NCBI RefSeq assembly: GCF_007859915.1
Contig: NZ_SJPM01000010.1
Span: 190,743-254,742 of the forward strand
Reading direction: 5' to 3'
Length of the DNA: 64,000 nt
Source: Neorhodopirellula pilleata
Lineage (GTDB): Bacteria; Planctomycetota; Planctomycetia; Pirellulales; Pirellulaceae
Positions within the stretch are counted from its first letter, which is position 1; each line of letters opens with the position of its first letter. Below, one piece after another: positions 26,596 through 35,466 of this stretch. The position numbers and the translations under genes were made by a program. Under the pieces are notes generated by a model. That model searched no databases. It had not been told where the DNA came from and saw only the letters and a program-made list of their open reading frames with translations.

Positions 26596-28100
26596 TGGCC
26601 CGAATCGGACGCCGAGGAATCCGATGATGAATCCGTCCAACGTAAGATCGGATGCCGGGCGGCCGACACATCATCGGGGCGACTGATTCGGGTCGTGTGA
26701 GGGGCATCGTGGACGAACTCACCGGATTCGTCGGTGATCCGGAACAAGGCTTCGGCGAACGCGTCGAGCGTTTGCTTACTTTCCGTTTCGGTCGGCTCGA
26801 CCATCACGGCTTCGTCGACGACGAGCGGGAAGTAAACCGTCGGGGCGTGGAAACCATAGTCCAAAATCCGCTTGGCCAAATCCATCGCCGACATCTTCTT
26901 CTCTTTCTTCAAACGCGTGGCCGACGCGACGAATTCGTGCATGCATCGCTCGCCGTGGGGAACGTCGAGAAAATGTTTCACTTTACTGAGCAAATAGTTC
27001 GCGCTCAAGACAGCGTCCTCACTGACCCGTCGCAGCCCGTCGCCGTAAGTCCGCAGATAGATGTACGCTCGGATCAAGACGCCCGTGTTGCCAAAGAAAC
27101 TCCGCACCCGCGCGATCGAATCTTCCGAAGGCGACTCGAGATGATAGATGTACGAACCCGAATCCTTTTCATCGGTCGCTCGGGTCACGATCGGACCAGG
27201 CAAGAACTTCGACAAGAAATCTCGCACGCAAATCGGCCCCGCCCCAGGTCCGCCGCCTCCGTGCGGTCCGGAGAACGTCTTGTGCGGATTGTAGTGCATC
27301 AGGTCGGCACCAAAATCGCCCGGCCGGGTGATTCCCAAGATCGCATTCATGTTCGCACCGTCGAGATAGATCAATGCGCCGGCGTCGTGGACTAATCGAT
27401 TGATCTCTTCGATTTGCGAATCGAATAACCCCAACGTATTGGGATTGGTGAGCATGAACACGGCGGTGTTGTCATCAAGCTTCGCCCGCAGATCTTCCAG
27501 ATCCACCATACCGTTGCCGTTGGACTTGACCGTCTTGGTTTGAAAGCCCGCCATTTGGGCACTTGCGGGATTGGTGCCGTGGGCGGAGTCCGCCGTCAAG
27601 ACGACCTTGCGATCGCTGCCGATCGATTGGAAGTATTTGGCCGCGACGAGTAACGCGGTCAATTCACCATGGGCACCGGCGGCGGGTTGCAGCGAGACAC
27701 CCGGCAAACCACTGATCTCGGCGAGCATCGTTTGCAAGTCGAACATCATTTCCAATAGTCCTTGGATCTGAGATTCGTCCTGCATCGGATGAACGTCGAC
27801 CAACCCCGGCAACGACGCAATGCGTTCGTTACGTTTGGGGTTGTATTTCATCGTGCATGATCCGAGCGGATAGAAATGCGTGTCGACGCTCATGTTCAAG
27901 GTGGATAGTCCGACGAAATGCCGCACCACATCCCCTTCGGCCAATTCGGGCAAGGGCGGCGGATCGCTCGCGATCATGTTCCGTGGGAGTGCCGCGACGG
28001 CATCTTCCGCACCTGGCACGCCAGGATTGCCAAGACGGTGAGCCCGGCGTCCGGGACGGCTGAGCTCGAATAGTAGTTGCGTGGCTTGTTGGTTTCGCAT
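26592..28100 (-). CDS. gcvPB: glycine dehydrogenase (decarboxylating) subunit 2
   Basis: A 502-residue C-terminal half of the P-protein. Conserved motifs are GSCTMKYNPKRNE, ADSAHGTNPASAQMAG and NPHKTFSGPHGGGGPGAG, where Lys274 binds pyridoxal phosphate. With subunit 1 it decarboxylates glycine and loads the aminomethyl group onto the lipoyl arm of GcvH. It is separated from gcvPA by about 500 bp of repeat-rich DNA, unusual for this pair. Confidence 0.95.
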   Translation of the reverse strand: MRNQQATQLLFELSRPGRRAHRLGNPGVPGAEDAVAALPRNMIASDPPPLPELAEGDVVRHFVGLSTLNMSVDTHFYPLGSCTMKYNPKRNERIASLPGLVDVHPMQDESQIQGLLEMMFDLQTMLAEISGLPGVSLQPAAGAHGELTALLVAAKYFQSIGSDRKVVLTADSAHGTNPASAQMAGFQTKTVKSNGNGMVDLEDLRAKLDDNTAVFMLTNPNTLGLFDSQIEEINRLVHDAGALIYLDGANMNAILGITRPGDFGADLMHYNPHKTFSGPHGGGGPGAGPICVRDFLSKFLPGPIVTRATDEKDSGSYIYHLESPSEDSIARVRSFFGNTGVLIRAYIYLRTYGDGLRRVSEDAVLSANYLLSKVKHFLDVPHGERCMHEFVASATRLKKEKKMSAMDLAKRILDYGFHAPTVYFPLVVDEAVMVEPTETESKQTLDAFAEALFRITDESGEFVHDAPHTTRISRPDDVSAARHPILRWTDSSSDSSASDSGQ

Positions 28101-28116
28101 GGGAGTTGCGGAGGGA

Positions 28117-28185
28117 TTGAAGATTGAAGATTGAAGATTGAAGAGTGAAGAGTGAAGAGTGAAGAGTGAGGAGTGAAGAGTGAAG
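28117..28185. repeat. 7-bp microsatellite (GAAGATT / GAAGAGT)n
   Basis: About ten units of a 7-bp repeat, first TTGAAGA and then GTGAAGA type, with one variant unit GTGAGGA. It begins 16 bp upstream of the gcvPB start codon, so length changes could alter its leader. Confidence 0.9.
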
Positions 28186-28320
28186 TACCTGCCTCCATTA
28201 GCTGCTGGCTTAGCTTGGCGGCTAATTGCGCGGTGGTTCCTGCATCATTTGTCTCCGCATTCGGTGTTTTTTCAGGCATTTGCAACAAGCCCGACTCGCG
28301 AGTTTTGAAGTCGCACTTTC

Positions 28321-28470
28321 TTCGCAACCCGCTGCGTGAGCGAGGGATAATTGATATTGACTCATCCCTCGCTTACGCTTTTTGAAGTTGCGCTTTCTTC
28401 GTAACCCGCTGCGTAAGCGAGGGATTATTGATATTGACTCATCCCTCGCTTACGCTTCGGGTTACGAAAA
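28321..28470. repeat. two adjacent AACCCG...AGCGAGGGA palindromes
   Basis: The first palindrome runs from about 28321 to 28385 and the second from about 28400 to 28457. Arms are of the type GCGTnAGCGAGGGA and TCCCTCGCTnACGC, with the same internal text TTGATATTGACTCA. They belong to the family seen at 6650-6721. A more degenerate third copy (GCGAGCGAGGGAA...TCGCTTGCGCGTCGGG) may extend to about 28570. No gene is seen in 28101-28598 apart from these repeats. Confidence 0.8.
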
Positions 28471-28598
28471 ACCAATGCCACAGGCAAAATCGCAACTTCA
28501 AAACGCGCGAGCGAGGGAATTCCTTCCAAATTTTTCAATGCCAGAGACTCTACTCGCTTGCGCGTCGGGCTTGTATGTTTGCGGCGTAGCCGCGTTAG

Positions 28599-29996
28599 CT
28601 AAACGGTTGCCATTTGGGGAGCTTGGCAAAGCGTTTTGGCCCAAAGTTCAATTTCGGCTTCGGAGCGTTTTTCGGTGACCGCGACAAGGAAGCAATCGCG
28701 ATACTTCGCCGCCAATCCGGTGAGCGAACCTTCGACCTGGGTACCCACAAGCGGGTTCAGGTCGATTCCGGCTAGCACGCCCTGAGTTCGTGCATACGCG
28801 AGCAAACCGGCGACATCACCGGCCCGATCACGGACGACGAACTCTTTGATAGCGGGACCGTCACTCACAATTTCGAAACGATCGCTTGCGGTGATTTGCT
28901 TTTTCGCATAGGCCGTCTTGGCGATGCAGTGATCCGTTGTTTCTCGCAAACCGTGAGGCCCTAACACGCTTAAGTGAACGGTCGCGCGGAGAGCCAACAA
29001 AGTCTGGTTGCTACAGATATTGCTGGTCGCTTTCTCGCGACGAATGTGCTGTTCGCGGGTCTGCAACGTCAAAACCCAGCATCGCTTGCCGCGACGATCG
29101 ATGGTTTGGCCGGCGATGCGTCCGGGTAAACGACGAACCAGTTCTTCGCGGCACGCCATGATGCCCAAATACGGCCCACCGTAACTCAGCGGGTTGCCCA
29201 AGCATTGGCCTTCGGCGATGGCGATGTCGACACCCAAATCACCGGGACGTTTGAGCCGACCGAGACTCACCGGATCAAAGGACTGGATCGTCAACGCACC
29301 GGCCGCTTTGGCCGCCGAAGCGATCGCCGCCACGTCTTCGAGTCCGCCGAGGAAGTTCGGATGCTGAATCAACACGCATGCGGTCTGCCCATCGATCGCG
29401 TCGACGATGGCCTGTGAACTACCGTTTTCGTCGGACGCGACGACGATGAGTTCGGCGTCGATGTTGACCAAGTATCCGGCGAGAATCTCACGGTATTGCG
29501 GATGCACCGTGTCGCTCGTGATGACCTTCGTCCGGCCACGCTGCATCGCCAGCGACATCAACACCGCTTCGGTCGCCGCCGACCCGCCGTCGTACAGACT
29601 CGCGTTGCTGACGTTCAGTCCGGTCAACTGCGTGATCAGGGTTTCATACTCGAACATCACCTGCAAGTTGCCCTGGCTGACTTCGGCTTGGTAGGGTGTG
29701 TACGAAGTGTAGTACTCACCCCGAGAGGCGATCTCGTCGACGACGGCGGGGATGAAGTGGTCGTACGCGCCGCCGCCGAGGAAGCAAACATGGGACGACG
29801 CCGACGCGTTCTTAGCGGCCAATCGGCTCAGTTCCGCCGTCAGTTCCATTTCGCTCACCGCCGGCGGCAGTGCCAGCGGTCGATCCATTTGAACGGACTT
29901 GGGAACCTGAGCGTCTAAGATTTCGTCGATGCTTGAGGCACCGATCGATTGCAGCATCGCCGCACGGTCTTCATCGGTATGAAACAAATAGGGCAT
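28599..29996 (-). CDS. gcvPA: glycine dehydrogenase (decarboxylating) subunit 1
   Basis: A 465-residue N-terminal half of the P-protein, starting MPYLFHTDEDRAAMLQSIG. It has GGGAYDHFIPAVVDEIASRG, YTPYQAEVSQGNLQVMFEYE and NASLYDGGSAATEAVLMS, all typical of GcvPA. It forms the active heterotetramer with GcvPB. gcvH ends 3 bp upstream, so the two genes are cotranscribed. Confidence 0.95.
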   Translation of the reverse strand: MPYLFHTDEDRAAMLQSIGASSIDEILDAQVPKSVQMDRPLALPPAVSEMELTAELSRLAAKNASASSHVCFLGGGAYDHFIPAVVDEIASRGEYYTSYTPYQAEVSQGNLQVMFEYETLITQLTGLNVSNASLYDGGSAATEAVLMSLAMQRGRTKVITSDTVHPQYREILAGYLVNIDAELIVVASDENGSSQAIVDAIDGQTACVLIQHPNFLGGLEDVAAIASAAKAAGALTIQSFDPVSLGRLKRPGDLGVDIAIAEGQCLGNPLSYGGPYLGIMACREELVRRLPGRIAGQTIDRRGKRCWVLTLQTREQHIRREKATSNICSNQTLLALRATVHLSVLGPHGLRETTDHCIAKTAYAKKQITASDRFEIVSDGPAIKEFVVRDRAGDVAGLLAYARTQGVLAGIDLNPLVGTQVEGSLTGLAAKYRDCFLVAVTEKRSEAEIELWAKTLCQAPQMATV

Positions 29997-29999
29997 CGT

Positions 30000-30398
30000 C
30001 TATCCAGCCTCAGAGCATTGTTTTTGGTAAGCGGCGTGATCCATTAACGATTCCGGCAAGCCGCCATCGAGTTTGACTTTGATCACCCAACCGAAGTCGT
30101 ACGGATCGTCGTTGAGTCCGTCCAAGTTGTCCGGCAAGTCGGTATGAACGGCGACGACTTCGCCCGCGACGGGACTGTACAAGGGACTAACCGCTTTGAC
30201 CGATTCGACTTCACCGAATTCATCACCGACGGCCAATTTTCGGCCGACTTCGGGCAAGTCCATGTAGACGAGATCGTTGAGTTGCTCGATCGCGAACGCG
30301 GAGATACCGATCGTGGCAATCGCATCGCCGCCATCGTCTTGAACATCAACCCATTCGTGAGTTTCGGCGTAGCGCAGTTGGGTGGCATCGCGTGCCAT
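30000..30398 (-). CDS. gcvH: glycine cleavage system H protein
   Basis: A 132-residue lipoyl carrier with the lipoylation Lys68 in FGEVESVKAVSPLYSPV. It shuttles the aminomethyl group from the P-protein to GcvT. A strong AAGGAGGT ribosome site lies before the ATG, in the 17-bp gap after gcvT. The upstream part TQLRYAETHEWVDVQ is the usual start of the family. Confidence 0.96.
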   Translation of the reverse strand: MARDATQLRYAETHEWVDVQDDGGDAIATIGISAFAIEQLNDLVYMDLPEVGRKLAVGDEFGEVESVKAVSPLYSPVAGEVVAVHTDLPDNLDGLNDDPYDFGWVIKVKLDGGLPESLMDHAAYQKQCSEAG

Positions 30399-30415
30399 GG
30401 GGACCTCCTTAAAGA

Positions 30416-31591
30416 TTAAGAAATATTGCGTTGATAAAACGGAAGCTTGGTCGATCGGGCCTCTGCCGCCCGACCTCGAATGTCGATTTGGAATTGAGCA
30501 TTTTTGGCGTGACGGGCGTCGACCATCGCCATCACGATCGGCACGCCCAACGTCGGCGAAGGACCACCGCTGGTGACTTGTCCGATTTGGTTTCCGTCTG
30601 GGTCGAGGACGAGACAGCCTTCCCGAGCCGGTCGTTTACCTTCGGGAAGCAAACCGATGCGAACTCTCGCTGGGCCGTCTTGTTTGATTTGTCGCAACGC
30701 TTCGTCTCCGATGAAACTTCGTCCCTCCAAATTCACCGCAAACCCCAGTCCCGCTGAAAACGGATCGATGCTCTCGTCGAGCTCATGACCGTAAAGCGGC
30801 ATGGCGGCTTCCATGCGAAGTGTATCGCGAGCCCCCAATCCGGCGGCGGTGAAACCGGCATCGCGTCCGACGAGTAGAACGTTTTCCCAAACCCGATTGG
30901 CCTCTTCGGCTCGCACGATCAATTCCAATCCGTCTTCGCCGGTGTAGCCGGTTCGACTGACGATGACTGGCTTTCTAAACTGGTCGGTGATGCGGGCTTG
31001 ATAGTTTTTCAATCGCGATGGGTCGAAATGAAACAATCGTTTGCAGACGTCAATGGCCATCGGTCCTTGGACCGCGATCATGGCGGTCAATTCCGTCCGA
31101 TCGGACATCGTCACCATGGGGAAGTCCGCCAGATGTGGTTCCAACCAACGCATGATACGCTGGCGATTGGAGGCGTTGACGACGAGCAGATAAAATTGTT
31201 TCTGCGACGGAGTCTCTAAATTAGAAACCAGCACATCGTCGAGCACGCCGCCTTCAGCATTGCAAATCATCGAGTATCGAACGCCCCCGATGGGAAGATC
31301 CGTCACCCGTCGAGTCAGCACATGGTCCAAGAAAGCCGCCGCACCTTCACCTTCGAAGCGCAACCGCCCCATGTGCGAAACATCAAAAAGGGCCGCCCGA
31401 GTTCGGCAAGTCTGGTGTTCGGCGACGATCCCACCGAGTCGCGAGTTTCCGGCCGAGTCGCTCGGGGCGTACTGGATCGGCATTTCGTAACCGGCGAACG
31501 GAACCATTTTGCCGCCGTGGTCTCGGTGCCAAGCGTCCAACGGAGTCTTGGCGAGCGGGGTCGCGAGCGGCGGATCGGAAGGATTCGTCAT
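30416..31591 (-). CDS. gcvT: aminomethyltransferase (glycine cleavage T protein)
   Basis: A 391-residue T-protein. Motifs include GGKMVPFAGYEMPIQYAP, ALFDVSHMGRLRFEG, VSRTGYTGEDGLELIV and GLGARDTLRMEAAMPLYGHEL. It releases ammonia and forms 5,10-methylene-tetrahydrofolate. It is the first gene of the operon gcvT-gcvH-gcvPA-gcvPB-lipoate ligase. The ATG at 31591 is chosen; a TTG lies two codons upstream. I looked for a glycine riboswitch in the 160 bp before it and did not recognise one. Confidence 0.95.
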   Translation of the reverse strand: MTNPSDPPLATPLAKTPLDAWHRDHGGKMVPFAGYEMPIQYAPSDSAGNSRLGGIVAEHQTCRTRAALFDVSHMGRLRFEGEGAAAFLDHVLTRRVTDLPIGGVRYSMICNAEGGVLDDVLVSNLETPSQKQFYLLVVNASNRQRIMRWLEPHLADFPMVTMSDRTELTAMIAVQGPMAIDVCKRLFHFDPSRLKNYQARITDQFRKPVIVSRTGYTGEDGLELIVRAEEANRVWENVLLVGRDAGFTAAGLGARDTLRMEAAMPLYGHELDESIDPFSAGLGFAVNLEGRSFIGDEALRQIKQDGPARVRIGLLPEGKRPAREGCLVLDPDGNQIGQVTSGGPSPTLGVPIVMAMVDARHAKNAQFQIDIRGRAAEARSTKLPFYQRNIS

Positions 31592-31753
31592 GAGCAAATT
31601 CGCGGGCGCGGACGGGCATCACGAACGCAAGCGTGACACCGTCGAACCAGGGCGTTGGAGACTTTCGAGATGAAAAAGATCAATCGCGGGACAACCGCCA
31701 CGCGGGCGAAAGCTTACCACGCCTCGTTATCTCATCCAGCCCCACTGGCCAAC

Positions 31754-32317
31754 TTATCGAAAATCAGTTGGCAATCGCATCGACTCGACCACTTGATGAA
31801 TGATCGCGTTTTCCTTGGCGGAAATCTTGCCTAAACCCAGATAACCGCCCGACGCCTTGGCGACCTCCAACATCTGTTTTTGCGTTAGGTCAATCAACCG
31901 CTCTCGAGCGACCTCAGACATCGTCGAAAACATTTGGTGAGTGTATCGCCTCCAGGCATCCACACCCAATCCAGGAGGACGCTTGGTAAGCCATCGGTCC
32001 AGAAGAATCCACGCGGTCGTGCCCTCAGCAATTCCTAACGCGGTCGCGTGGGACATCACCGACTCACGTTCATTGGCATCCGCGTCGGCTTCCGCCCACG
32101 CGACCAACACGAGTGGGAACAGTCGCAGTGCCAACAATCCATCGGCGGTGATCCCGAGCTTGCCGAGTTCGTCAATAAGGAGGGTGTCGTGAGTCCCGGT
32201 CGCACGTAGCAATTCTTCTCGCCCGCTTGGACTGTTGGCTTCGTTTCGGAGTCGGGAAAAAATCTGATCCTCGATATCGTGAAAAAAAGCTTCTGTTTGG
32301 ACGTCGCGATCAGACAT
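31754..32317 (-). CDS. hypothetical protein, possibly TerB-like
   Basis: A 187-residue soluble helical protein with no signal peptide. The central part, LFPLVLVAWAEADADANERESVMSHA, resembles the acidic helix of TerB-like domains (…A..DG.v...E...i…), but the match is weak. A GAGGGG ribosome site precedes the ATG. It is 162 bp upstream of gcvT on the same strand. I do not recognise a function. The 310-bp divergent space to the next gene (32318-32627) holds no gene that I can support. Confidence 0.5.
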   Translation of the reverse strand: MSDRDVQTEAFFHDIEDQIFSRLRNEANSPSGREELLRATGTHDTLLIDELGKLGITADGLLALRLFPLVLVAWAEADADANERESVMSHATALGIAEGTTAWILLDRWLTKRPPGLGVDAWRRYTHQMFSTMSEVARERLIDLTQKQMLEVAKASGGYLGLGKISAKENAIIHQVVESMRLPTDFR

Positions 32318-32627
32318 GGAAACCCCTCGAGTATGAGCCCTCTCTCGTCAGTACCAGGGAGAGCAACCAAATTCATTGCAAAGCTTGGGCCGCGAACTTT
32401 CTAGTTCTATTCCGCACACTTGAAGCCACGATCACCGACTTGAATCACGTCGGTGTGCCCCCAACGCACATGAGCGAAGGCTGGGCGAGCCGATTTCGCC
32501 CAACATTGAACCTTGGCATTCGAACTGCTCTGGAACGCAATTGAACTGACACGGCAACCGACTTGTGTCAGCATAGCACGTTTGTTCGCCAAACCCGAAC
32601 AAACTTCCTTCAATCGTGAGAGCTTTA

Positions 32628-33068
32628 ATGAAACGAATGATGACATTGGTGTTGGTGTTGACCGGCGCATGCCTGATCGTTGGCTTGCATTCCAGCACAG
32701 CCGCCCCGCAAGCGGATGCCGTCGAACGGCCTGCGTCTCATCTAACGCCTCTCATGCGAATGAAGCTCGACCGGTCCAAGGGGATTCTAGAAGGTTTGAC
32801 CTTAGAGGATTTCGACATGATCGTATCGAATGCCCGAGCCCTGCGATTGCTCAGTACCGAGGCCGGTTGGAACGTCATTCAAACAACCGAGTACGCCGCC
32901 CAGAGTCGCGACTTCCAGCGAGCCACCGATTTGATCGTCGAAGCCGCCGAGGGCAAAGACATCCACCGCGCCGCAATGGGATACGTGGCGTTGACGGTTC
33001 GGTGCGTCGAATGTCATTCGTACATGCGAAAGGTTCAAGCCGTTCCCGAGTCAACCAACCGCGAGTGA
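32628..33068 (+). CDS. exported cytochrome c'-like protein
   Basis: A 146-residue protein with a signal peptide (MKRMMTLVLVLTGACLIVGL, cleaved near ...STAA). Four predicted helices follow, with a single CVECH haem motif at residues 126-130 close to the C-terminus. That layout is the four-helix cytochrome c' / c556 type. The electron partner is unknown. The next gene starts about 76 bp downstream on the same strand, in another frame. The ATG at 32628 is preferred over the GTG at 32616. Confidence 0.7.
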   Translation: MKRMMTLVLVLTGACLIVGLHSSTAAPQADAVERPASHLTPLMRMKLDRSKGILEGLTLEDFDMIVSNARALRLLSTEAGWNVIQTTEYAAQSRDFQRATDLIVEAAEGKDIHRAAMGYVALTVRCVECHSYMRKVQAVPESTNRE

Positions 33069-33075
33069 ATTAGCC

Positions 33076-34602
33076 ATCAACGCCGAGACGCTCATCGAAG
33101 GTCTGACAAAACCCGATGCCTATCCGCATCGGGTCGGCGGGGAAGTGCAGGTCCACGAGACCCACATCTCGATCGTATTCCTTGCCGGAGAGTTTGCTTA
33201 CAAAATCAAGAAGGCAATCCATACCGACTTCTTGGACTACCGCACGCTCGATCGCCGCAAGCATTTCTGCGATGAAGAAGTCCGACTGGATGGTCGCTAT
33301 TCACGCGATCTCTACATCGGTGTGGTGCCGATCGGTTGGGAAGACGGCCATTTGCAAGTCGGGTCAAAAAAGGAACCGGTTGAGTTCGCCGTCAAGATGC
33401 GGCGTTTTCCGGCGGGATCGCTACTGAGTGAACGCCTGGCGGCGGGAAAGTTGACCACGGCCGAGGTTCACCAACAGGCCGAAACGATCGCGGACTTTCA
33501 TCAATCCTCGGAGGTGGCAAACGCTAACGTTGCCGCTCAATGGCCAGACTATTTCGTCAACAATGTGCATCAGATCTTTCAAACGCTTGAGCCGAAGCTG
33601 AGCCAAGAAACCCAGGCAACTCTTAAGGTTATTCAAAACTGGATCGATCAATGGTCGCAGGACCATCCCGACGCGTTAGCACGCCGAGTGAAACAGGGGG
33701 CGATCCGCGAATGCCATGGTGACTTGCACGTCGATAACGTGGTGCAATGGGATGGGCGGTTGGTTCCATTTGATGGAATCGAGTTCAGCGAACAACTGCG
33801 ATGGATCGATGTGTTATGCGATGCCGCATTTTTGGAAATGGACTTGGCGTATCGAGATCATCTCGATCTGGCAAGAACGTTCATGAATCATTACTTGGAA
33901 ACCACGGGTGACTACGAGTCGCTAGAGCTACGTCGGCCTTTTTTGATCTACCGGGCGTTGGTCCGTGCTCTGGTAGCGATCATCCGGAGTGACCAGAGCC
34001 AACTGAGCGCCGGTGAACGCGAAGAGGCATTGGCGGATGCGTGTCAGCATGTCCGCTTGGCTTACCGGTTCACGTTGAAAGAAACGCCACAGCTTTGGAT
34101 CACCCACGGATTCAGCGGAAGCGGCAAGACGACCTTCAGCGAAACCGTCGTGCAGCGTCACGATGCCATCCGACTGCGGAGTGACACCGAGCGCAAACGT
34201 CTCTTTGGGCTCCATCCCACCGATCGCCCGTCACCATCGATGCAAGCTCAAGTTTACAGCGACGGTTCCAACGAGCGGACTTACACGCACCTGGAATCAT
34301 TGGCAAAAGCAACGTTGCAGGCGGGATACGGCGTGATCGTCGACGCAACGTTTTTGAGGCAACGCGATCGCCAGCGTTTTCATGATCTCGCGCGACGTGA
34401 AGGGGTTGAGTACGTCATCCTCGATTGCCGTGCCGATCATCAGACGCTTCGTCAACGAGTCGCCGATCGCATGGCGGGCAATCAAGACGCGTCAGACGCA
34501 AACTTAGATGTTCTGGAACACCAGTTTCGATCTGACGAGCCACTCACCCCAGCCGAAATGAAGCACGTGGTCGTCTTGCCCGATTTCGCCGATCGATTGT
34601 GA
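33076..34602 (+). CDS. bifunctional APH-like phosphotransferase / P-loop kinase
   Basis: Two domains. The N-terminal half is an aminoglycoside-phosphotransferase fold (YKIKKAIHTDFLDYRTLDRR, catalytic ECHGDLHVDNVV). The C-terminal half is an AAA_33-type nucleotide kinase with the P-loop GFSGSGKTTFSE. The family is widespread and its substrate is uncertain; drug resistance should not be assumed. The first canonical start in this frame is the GTG at 33145. The sequence upstream (LIEGLTKPDAYPHRVGGEV) also matches the family N-terminus but has no ATG, GTG or TTG before the in-frame stop at 32992. The annotated start is therefore the ATC at 33076 as a placeholder; the translated start is uncertain. 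Confidence 0.8.
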   Translation: MNAETLIEGLTKPDAYPHRVGGEVQVHETHISIVFLAGEFAYKIKKAIHTDFLDYRTLDRRKHFCDEEVRLDGRYSRDLYIGVVPIGWEDGHLQVGSKKEPVEFAVKMRRFPAGSLLSERLAAGKLTTAEVHQQAETIADFHQSSEVANANVAAQWPDYFVNNVHQIFQTLEPKLSQETQATLKVIQNWIDQWSQDHPDALARRVKQGAIRECHGDLHVDNVVQWDGRLVPFDGIEFSEQLRWIDVLCDAAFLEMDLAYRDHLDLARTFMNHYLETTGDYESLELRRPFLIYRALVRALVAIIRSDQSQLSAGEREEALADACQHVRLAYRFTLKETPQLWITHGFSGSGKTTFSETVVQRHDAIRLRSDTERKRLFGLHPTDRPSPSMQAQVYSDGSNERTYTHLESLAKATLQAGYGVIVDATFLRQRDRQRFHDLARREGVEYVILDCRADHQTLRQRVADRMAGNQDASDANLDVLEHQFRSDEPLTPAEMKHVVVLPDFADRL

Positions 34603-35046
34603 TTAGCGTGTCGACTTTCCGGGGAACTTGGGGAACAATCCTCCAACCTGTTCACGGTAGGTTGCGTACTCGGGGAACCGTTTGATCATCGCAATTTCTT
34701 CTTCGCGAGTCTTGGCAACCAGTACTGCAAGCAAGATCACCCATGCCGCAAGTCTCCACCAAGTCAACGGGATCGGCATCAGGGCTGCGGTCAACCAGAG
34801 TAGTCCTGTGTACATCGGGTGACGGACGATCGCGTACGGCCCACGCGTGGTCAATCGAGTCCGGGAAGACGTGGTCGGATGAATACGAAGACGTCGCCAC
34901 CCCATTGTGAACCACGCCCAAATCGCCAGTCCGATTCCAGGAGCGGCCAGGGTCATTGCCAAGAACGGAAGAGGCATCCAATCGGCCGACAGGATGAGCC
35001 ACGCCGACAAACCGAATTGAGCCGTGATGAGAAAGGTGTGATACAT
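34603..35046 (-). CDS. isoprenylcysteine methyltransferase (ICMT)-family membrane protein
   Basis: A 147-residue protein with about four membrane segments and the family C-terminus GPYAIVRHPMYTGLLWL and EYATYREQVGGLFP. The family uses S-adenosylmethionine to methylate lipid-linked or small substrates at the membrane. The start at 35046 is preceded by a strong GGAGG site at proper distance. A longer frame begins at 35097, but that ATG lies inside the 114-bp repeat and is probably not used. Confidence 0.75.
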   Translation of the reverse strand: MYHTFLITAQFGLSAWLILSADWMPLPFLAMTLAAPGIGLAIWAWFTMGWRRLRIHPTTSSRTRLTTRGPYAIVRHPMYTGLLWLTAALMPIPLTWWRLAAWVILLAVLVAKTREEEIAMIKRFPEYATYREQVGGLFPKFPGKSTR

Positions 35047-35090
35047 CGTGAGCCTCCAACGTCCCAACCGCATGAACCGCCGCGTTCGCT

Positions 35091-35204
35091 TTAGCATCGC
35101 GTGAACAAAAAGTGATGGATTCTTAACGTGGCGTCGACTTTCAGTCGACGTTTCAGGGTTTGGCGACTGAAAGTCGCCACCACTTAATGTTCACGCGATG
35201 CTTA
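35091..35204. repeat. 114-bp palindromic element, copy B
   Basis: Same sequence as 20567-20680 except about one base (GAACAAAAAGTG against GAACAATAAGTG). It lies just upstream of the ICMT gene and its left end would provide a spurious ATG at 35097. It touches the next palindrome by sharing the terminal CGCGATGCTTA. It is part of the 420-bp space 35047-35466, which contains no gene. Confidence 0.9.
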
Positions 35205-35316
35205 GAACGTGTTTTAAAAAGGGGTCTGACCCTCTCCGGCGAGGCCAAAAACCCAATGAAATCGATTCGCCTCCAAAGGGTCAGACCCCTTTTTAAAACA
35301 CGTTCTTAGCATCGCG
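35194..35316. repeat. REP-like palindrome with GGGGTCTGACCC core, copy 2, 40-bp arms
   Basis: Arms at 35194-35233 and 35277-35316 are 40-base perfect complements, with a core AAAAAGGGGTCTGACCCT. The outer 11 bases of the arms, CGCGATGCTTA, are also the end of the neighbouring 114-bp element. The 43-base centre has GGCGAGGC and TTCGCCTCC, which can pair in part. Confidence 0.9.
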
Positions 35317-35466
35317 AAAAGGTCGGCGGTGATATCATCGTGTCATCATAGCGGTTAGAATGAGAGCCCCCGCAAGCCCGCCTTTTTTCGTAGGAAGATG
35401 CAACTCAGTTTTCCTGGTTGCCGTGCTTTCCACGTCCCGCCCTAGCCGTTGATAACGGCTTCGATC

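Noticed and set aside
27974..28327. Minus-strand frame over the microsatellite
   Set aside because: It includes simple repeat translation (SLFTPHSSLF type); the first part could be a gene remnant, but evidence is not enough for a gene call.
31592..31753. Possible glycine riboswitch upstream of gcvT
   Set aside because: I looked for the paired GGAGAG and CCGAAGG-type conserved blocks on the minus strand and found none in correct order.
33145..34602. Antibiotic (aminoglycoside) resistance gene
   Set aside because: The APH-like fold is only half of a widespread two-domain protein with a separate P-loop kinase; no evidence for drug modification.
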